A model generated the notes under the pieces. That model searched no databases. It saw only the letters and a list, made by a program, of their open reading frames with translations, and was not told where the DNA came from. The position numbers and the translations under genes were made by a program. Of a DNA stretch of 64,000 bases, positions 58,207 through 64,000 are shown in pieces (the stretch's first letter is position 1; each line of letters begins with the position of its first letter). The stretch is from Amoebophrya sp. A120 (taxonomy: Eukaryota > Sar > Dinophyceae > Syndiniales > Amoebophryaceae), in NCBI GenBank assembly GCA_905178155.1, contig CAJINV010000001.1, forward strand, positions 13,018,635 to 13,082,634, given 5' to 3'.

Positions 58207-61200
58207 CTATTGCACCGGCTCCTCGAAAAATTGTTGCAGCGTTTCCAGCTGGTAGTTGATGAGAAGGTGCTGCAACTCGCGTAATTTGTGCGAGGGAACC
58301 CCTTGGTGCCCGCGCATACGCCAAATATGCGTATACAGTGACACGATCAGACCGTGCAAAAAGCCTGTATTGCACAGTTTTTTTTTTTTGTGCAAGAAAT
58401 TTGTACGTAGCTTTTCCTTTTGTCCAAAGAAAGGGACCGGAGACAACGTCAAAAGATATGTTGACCACAATCGAAAAATCATGGAGATGTCTCTAGGAGG
58501 ATCATGATAAAAAGTAGTTGTACTCAATCTCTGAGGTTGCAGCTCGAATTGTTTTTGTATTCGGTCGGAGTGTGCGAGAATTTCTTGCAGCTCCGGGTCC
58601 AGAAAATCCAGCTTCTCTCCGGCCGTTTCCTGCAACTGGATCTCTTTCAAAGGCTCCACAAATTGTACCTGCCGCGTCAGAGCCTGCTGAAAGGCCAATT
58701 TCGGATGGATCAATGACAGCACATAGGGGAAGGACTCCTCCTTTACCTGAAAATGTTTCCGATCGAAGTTGCAAGACCTTTGATTTCTTTTAATTTTCTA
58801 TTTCTTTCTTTCGATGAAGATGAAGTTCTTATTTGCGCACATGTACATAAGCAAAATTTCGGCGTGAATCAGCGAGAAGATTAGTTGTACACAGTTGAAC
58901 GATCAGCATCTGACATTAAACCATCAGAACGCCCGTTCGCACTTTTCATCATTCGAGGTTGGCCTACAAGTACGTGAATGAGTGATTATAGATGAACATA
59001 AGCATAACAAGGTTGTAAGTCTAAATTATGTGGTGCTTGCAGATCGCATTTTTCTCTCGTCATTTGCACGAGACCACATTTGGATCGGATCCTCTTGTTC
59101 ATCATGTCTTCTTCAAATGCAAGAACGCAACACGGTTCACCAATGTAGAGACAATGTAGAAAAAAATCCGAAATGCAGGTAGTACGTCCACTTGAATGCT
59201 GAGCTGTATTTTCCGCGCAGTGGCCTCCCGGCTCATGGTGTCGCGAACAACGGATATCGTTGTGATGGAATCGGACCGGAACTTCGCTTGTCCCTTGCTG
59301 TATTGACACTGCAGCAACGTGCCCAAGAACGTACTCTTGTAGTTGTACAAACACGAGTCGTGGTTGGCGGGGCGAGCGGGCACGTCCGGCAGGCAGAGGC
59401 TCATCCAATGATGCATATCCATCAACGTAAAGTTTCCCGAGAGTCTCAGCTCGTTCATCGCACACTTCTCCTCGATGTCAGCAACCTGGACGAGGAGGTT
59501 GGACAAGTAGATAGAAAGTAATTTTTCACTTCCTGAATATAAGTAATTTGGCGATTGTTTCGATCGTCGAGCTTTCAAAAATATCATTCCGAAATATAAT
59601 ATGTAAATGTGTATGATGCACTACCACTATCCTGGTCAGACAACTCAGGCGGCGCTATTAGAAGTACTAGAGGCGGGCCACTTGCACTTTATTCCATATT
59701 TATACCTTTTCGTGAAGAGACAGCGGTTTGACGTTTAGATTTATCAAGTGCGCGATTTTCGGCTGCGCCTGCGGGAGCACGAAACAGGAGATGTTTCCGG
59801 TCGGTCCTTCCGTTGTGCGCATGTTGATGGCAAACCGCTTGGTTTGTTCCTGAAACCGGTAGGTGAGGAGCAAGGGGTCCTGTTGCGACTGCTTGGCCTT
59901 GGACTGAATTACGTCCACCGTCTGGCTAGGCACGTCCAGGAGATCCACCGCCGCGTCGCTGCGCACGCTGACGGAAGCTAGGTTCGACTGACACTCGATC
60001 ACCAGCTGGTAACACGCGTCCTCCGGCTTCAGTTTGAAGCTGTGCGACACCTTGGCGTGGCTCCCGGTCACCGCAATGCCCTCGCGGGAGACCTCCTGCT
60101 CGTACTTTCTCCTCTGCGCGTCTACGTCCGTCTTCAGCTTCTGGACTTCCTGCTTCAGTTGCTTAAACCGCTTGTCCTTCGTGCTCGCCACGCTCGCGTC
60201 GAGTGTCGGTGACCCGCCAGTATTCAGTGCTTCCCGCTTAGCAGTTGCAGCTGGTAGATAAATATTTTGAGACCATCGAGGAAAAAAAATAAATCAATTT
60301 TCAAAAACAGGGACGGAGACTCATATTCACTGTGCAAGATGCCTTTTTTCATTGAGCTAGTGCTCCGACCGCTTCTTCACTGACATTCTTCGGCGTGCAC
60401 AAGAATCGAAAGGTAAGCCACACGGTAGTTGGTAAAGCGCAGAGCCAGAAAAGTCTCACCTGCAGGATTGGCCCCTCCTTCGGGGCAGAGGTCTACCATT
60501 TGAGCTCCTGTAGCGTCCTGCGCCGCAGGGTCGGCAGTAAATCCAAGCACCTTCCCGGAGTAAGTCGATACAACGAGATCTTTGTACCTATAGTTCGCAT
60601 TCGGACAAAATCATACCCACACTGACACTGCCGCAAATGCTCAAGGTCAAGAAGGCCGAAAACAAAGCCAAGTTCAGTAAAGTAAAGCACGAAAAGTAGC
60701 AAAACTCTTACTCTCCAAGTGCGACGGTGCCCACGTCCAAAGATCGGACACACTCTCCGAGTTGCGTTTCAAACATAAGCCGGCAGGCCGAGGGATCTAG
60801 CTGGTTTGCGTCTTGTCCCGACAAGTTCCAGATTTCCAGCGTGCCGTCCTCCCGTGCGACACACAAATCCAACACACCGCTGCGGCCAATGTCGCCGCAA
60901 CACACGTGCGTGACCGCGGAAGCGCTGCGGCCTTTCTTCAGTCGAAAAGTTTCCCGCATTTGCCCTTCGTCGACAGCCACCACCCCCACGTCTCCTGCGT
61001 CGGTCCCAAACATACAATGAACCTGCTTCTGGCTGCCCGCTGGTCGGCTTTCAATCTCCGAACGGTCGTAAAACCCGAGCGCAGTTGCGGCAGCCCCGCT
61101 CGCGAATTCGTGGAGCATACGCTCGCCAGCGTACACTGATAATAGTCAGATATTGATATTGATCAGGTGTCACAAAATGGAACTGGGAGTGTCGGAATGC

Positions 61201-62573
61201 CACGTTTACGTAGCTTGGTCGAGGACGCTAGAAGCCCTCCCTGGCAGACTCACTTTAAGAAAGTTTAAGTACGCACGACTAAGCGGTCGAACAATATACA
61301 ACCTCTAAGTATACGTCTTACCTCGTATGAATTTGTCCTGGAACGCGAGAATGGAGGAAAGACTGCACTCAGTCGAAACTGGTGCGCACAGGAGGTCGTT
61401 TATTCGGTCGGGGCACATCACGAACCCCGCGTCCCGGCAGTTGTCGTACAAATTCATGATGTACTCGCCGCCCGTCCATATGGTGGTGTCGTCCGCGAAC
61501 AGATGGTGGATGGTTTCGGTCAGGTTGGTCTTGATTTTCAGAAACTCCTTTCCCTTTCGCGTGAAGCCCTGGATGCTTTGGCCGCAGGCAGCAAAGATCT
61601 TGTCGCGGCCGGACTGCAGGACCACTTTGGTGATCTCCCGCCCGAGGTTCTGCGACTTCCATTCGATTTGTGTCTCGCCTCGTTTTAGGTAAAACACCGT
61701 CAGCACACCGGAGTCGTCGCCTACGCACACTTTCTGTTGCTTTTTCTTCGCCAGAGGTAGCACACACAGCTATCAAGACAGAGCAACCTCCGCAAGAAGC
61801 AAGAAACAAAAATGCAAGTACGTCCGTAGGAGCCAAAGGTCGTAGCCTAGTACATGTACAACCAACATCAACAGTGACCAGGAGTTCCTCCAAAGCTGCA
61901 TATCATGCACGTAGGTATGGGTCGAAGACTCCGAGTGAACCTGGATAGAAGGTGGGCAAGTAGGCACGTAACTAATGCCTTCCTACAGCTACAATAGATG
62001 CTAGAGTCAATGTCCAGCTTCTTGCGGTGCTGTTCTTGCGAAAGATACAAGCGTGTTTCGGTTCATGGGCCCCAGCTGGAGGAAATCCAGCCGATGGATG
62101 TCCATGTCGAACGTATGGCGTTCTCAAATGTTACATTCTCAGCTGTTGCCTGATTTGTCATGCTTAACAGACTGCGCTACCGAGCCCGGGGGGGTGCGGG
62201 GTCCGAGGGGTGCACAAAGCACAGCCCGGAACACCCGAACATGCCCCGCGACTGGCACAGGACCAGCAACGCAACTATTATCGTCGATCTCAGTTTGTCG
62301 ATCACGACGTAGCTGCGAAGCCGTCCATACGCCTGGCGCCCCAAGCCCAACCCAACCCCCGAGGCCTGATTTGTCATGCAAAATTCCAATCAGAATTGAC
62401 ACGACCAAGCTGCTTCGCATGACAAATTCCCGAAGGGACAAACAGGATGAGAATCTGCGCCAAATCTGTCACGCAAGAGGCGCAATCTTCCCCCTTTCAG
62501 TTTTGCCATTCTTGCATCACAAATTCATGCAACAGTTGACAATGTAACGTTTGAGAACGCCATAGAACGACAT
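58207..62573 (-). CDS. BBS7: BBS7, BBSome subunit
   Basis: Nine exons: 62573-62565, 62108-62049, 61769-61322, 61135-60712, 60587-60460, 60250-59706, 59485-59186, 58746-58524 and 58364-58207, giving 764 residues in one frame (animal BBS7 is about 715). All junctions are GT-AG except the first, which is introner element C. Family features follow in order: N-terminal MDIHRLDFLQLG; beta-propeller segments KVCVGDDSGVLTVFYLKRGE, AACGQSIQGFTRKGKEFLKI, GYxx-like NLYDNCRDAGFVMCPDRIND, and LVVSTYSGKVLGF; the coiled coil KDKRFKQLKQEVQKLK; the middle domain AVDLLDV and VKPLSLHEKV; GNFTLMDMHHWMSLCLPDVP; and the C-terminal SLIHPKLAFQQALTRQVQFV. The BBSome is a coat complex that moves membrane proteins through cilia and flagella, so a flagellated life stage is implied. 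Start ATG 62573 matches the start of known BBS7 proteins. Confidence 0.97.
62114..62564. mobile_element. Introner element C (451 bp, TIR, 5-bp TSD) at the start of BBS7
   Basis: Ends are TATGGCGTTCTCAAATGTTA and, inverted, TATGGCGTTCTCAAACGTTA; repeats of about 24 bp ending at ...CATT. Bracketed by GAACG at 62109-62113 and 62565-62569. It lies only nine bases into the BBS7 coding sequence. Excision of element plus one TSD gives MSFDMDIHRLDFLQLG, matching the family start. Internally it has a GC-rich stretch near 62175-62240 and copies of GATTTGTCATGC / GCATGACAAAT. No GT-AG choice exists at the duplication. Confidence 0.93.
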
Positions 62574-64000
62574 TTTGTCGGATGGTCCTGGTCCGGCGGC
62601 GAACTACTATCTCCGAACCGCACAAAACCAGACTGGGCACCAGCGTACCCCGCACGCGAAACGGAACCAGAACTCGGTTTCGCAATATAAGTAAGTAAAC
62701 TCAACTTCGTTCTCCTTAAACTTCGAGTGGCGGCTCCTCTTTGAGAATCTATATCCGTCGTCAAAAGCAAAAACTCCTCGACGTGTATCTAAAGCATTCG
62801 CGCCGCAGTTGGTAGTACGTCGGGATTCGCTTCGCGAATGGGATCGGCATGCTGGTGTCCCTACCCGAAATACATACCGATACCAAGGGAGCAACTACCC
62901 GGCTCTCGCTTAGTATGTTTTATTCCCGGAGCCGGACCAATTCCAAGTAGAGGCAGGCAGGGGCGGGAGGGACAGGGCGGACACCACAAAATTTATAGAA
63001 TATCCTTTCCCTCCATGGTGGCGGTCTAAGTATTCTTATTCGACTTCCGCTTCCGCACCGTTCCCGCGGCCGTCGCTTCCTTGCGCCATCTCATGTTGGG
63101 TTCCTCGAGGAGAAATAATAAAGCGAATTGTGTTTCAGAAGCATCCTCGCGCAGCCGCTTTTTCCTTCGGCCCTCTCCCCGGCGCGGAAAAAAACTCGCA
63201 ACCAATGTAGACAATCCACCTTGCGCTTGTTTGTTTATCACGACTATCAACGCACGACAGCCCGCAACAGAAACAAAACAAGTCTGAAAGCGACTCTCTT
63301 TCCACTTTCTCTTCTCCCTCTCTTACTACAGGAACAGTAGATCTGACAGAGTGAAACAGTGGTGGAGCGCTTCTTCTATCACTATCTCCGGACGCAGATG
63401 TCTACAAGCTCCTACTGAGCCTGGCGTTCCGTTCCCGTCGATTTGCGCTGGCTTTGTAATAAATGCCTCGTGTTCTCATATGCTCGTTTTTTGAAAAAAA
63501 AAAAGGTAGAGCATTTTACTTTTCGTTTTCGACGTTTCTACGCTTCATTTTCAGCACGCCCTGTACAAGCATGTGACTGGTATCGCCAAACGCGCGCAGC
63601 TCGCTGCGAAATCCAAGCAAGTTCACGAAGTGTTGAACTGCAGGTGCCAGTAGCCGTTCCCCTGGAACTTTGCTGTGCAGTCCTATGGCGCGCCTAACGA
63701 CAGTTTTTCTAACTATTTCAAAAATCGGTATGTAGGATGTAAAAACTATCTAGTGTAGCATCGAAGTAGCTAGCTGAGTTAGGTAGTATAGTAGGTAGCT
63801 AACACGACGCCTCCGGATGTGTGTCGTAACGCAGCGCGGACTGCCGTGCGGATTAGCGTCGGAGGCCATTTTTGTGTTGCGGAGGTGCTAATCTAGGCAC
63901 TCCCTATCCTTCAAGATTTAAGGTCGGACTGTCAACAACTACAACTCGGTGTGGTTTCACAGCTGCAATGAGAAAAAACCCGTCAATTCGGTGGAATTAC
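62574..64000. other. Region upstream of BBS7, no gene recognised
   Basis: About 1.4 kb to the right window edge. Several short frames on both strands (for example 63081-63340 and 63443-63697) have no recognisable content and mutually overlap. A poly-A run lies near 63496. The last bases (CCCGTCAATTCGG) superficially resemble an rRNA primer site but diverge. It should contain the BBS7 leader; no promoter or splice-leader acceptor could be picked out. Confidence 0.45.

Noticed and set aside
5762-62564. Treating the TAT-ended elements as ciliate-like internal eliminated sequences bounded by TA.
   Set aside because: Excision leaving a single TA would keep both 5-bp duplications plus TA, adding 7 bases to each gene and breaking every frame. 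Removal with one 5-bp copy keeps all eight frames.
63950-64000. Possible rRNA fragment at the right edge (CCCGTCAATTCGG resembles a universal small-subunit rRNA site).
   Set aside because: Identity stops after about ten bases, and the sequence before it has no rRNA features.
1-64000. Dinoflagellate spliced-leader sequence, tRNA genes and CRISPR-like arrays.
   Set aside because: I looked for the leader's conserved core, for tRNA-like cloverleaf boxes and for regularly spaced repeats, and found none that I could support.

Overview
The window is nuclear DNA of a unicellular eukaryote. Genes are broken into exons by short GT-AG introns, mostly about 115-440 bp, that restore one reading frame when joined. 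The products are eukaryotic: an eIF4E-family cap-binding protein, BBS7 of the ciliary BBSome, two Hsp110/SSE-type chaperones, an sn-1 diacylglycerol-lipase-like enzyme, an RNase D-type exonuclease, an EF-hand protein and a sushi-domain membrane protein. Every gene I can support is on the minus strand, about 14 genes over 64 kb. This one-directional layout, plus the intron-making elements below, points to the dinoflagellate lineage and most likely an Amoebophrya-like syndinian parasite. That placement is inference from established knowledge of such genomes; no rRNA or species marker is present.

Layout, left to right (all minus strand): 1-206 N-terminus of a membrane protein leaving the window; 1757-3820 SAM-domain protein; 4048-6760 disordered coiled-coil protein; 7384-9255 acidic single-pass membrane protein; 10112-13687 eIF4E with a huge insert carrying four PAM2-like motifs; 15278-20950 unknown 1,746-residue protein; 22264-30056 polytopic sushi-domain protein of about 2,230 residues; 31760-33958 RNase D-like exonuclease; 36024-36464 secreted two-EF-hand protein; 38139-41030 short divergent Hsp110; 41729-43054 possible methyltransferase; 44011-49602 lipase gene interrupted by a GC-rich block; 51139-56598 full-length Hsp110; 58207-62573 BBS7.

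The most striking system is a set of nine terminal-inverted-repeat elements (109 to 765 bp). Their ends read TAT..., and each is bracketed by a 5-bp target-site duplication (eight exact, one with a single mismatch). Eight sit inside coding sequence. In all eight, removing the element plus one copy of the 5-bp duplication joins the flanking reading frames exactly, so they act as introns created by DNA-transposon-like insertion (introner elements). Only one of the eight can be given GT-AG ends at that boundary. The two-copy families are length-identical (308/308 bp and 109/109 bp), which suggests recent spread. Several otherwise different families share the internal motif GCATGACAAAT.

The second notable find is the eIF4E gene. 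Its cap-binding fold is split after the first strand by about 575 disordered residues with four PAM2-like (poly(A)-binding-protein-binding) motifs, which could tie cap recognition and PABP binding together in one polypeptide.

Exon borders were placed by eye from splice consensus, frame continuity and family resemblance. No search or RNA data was available.
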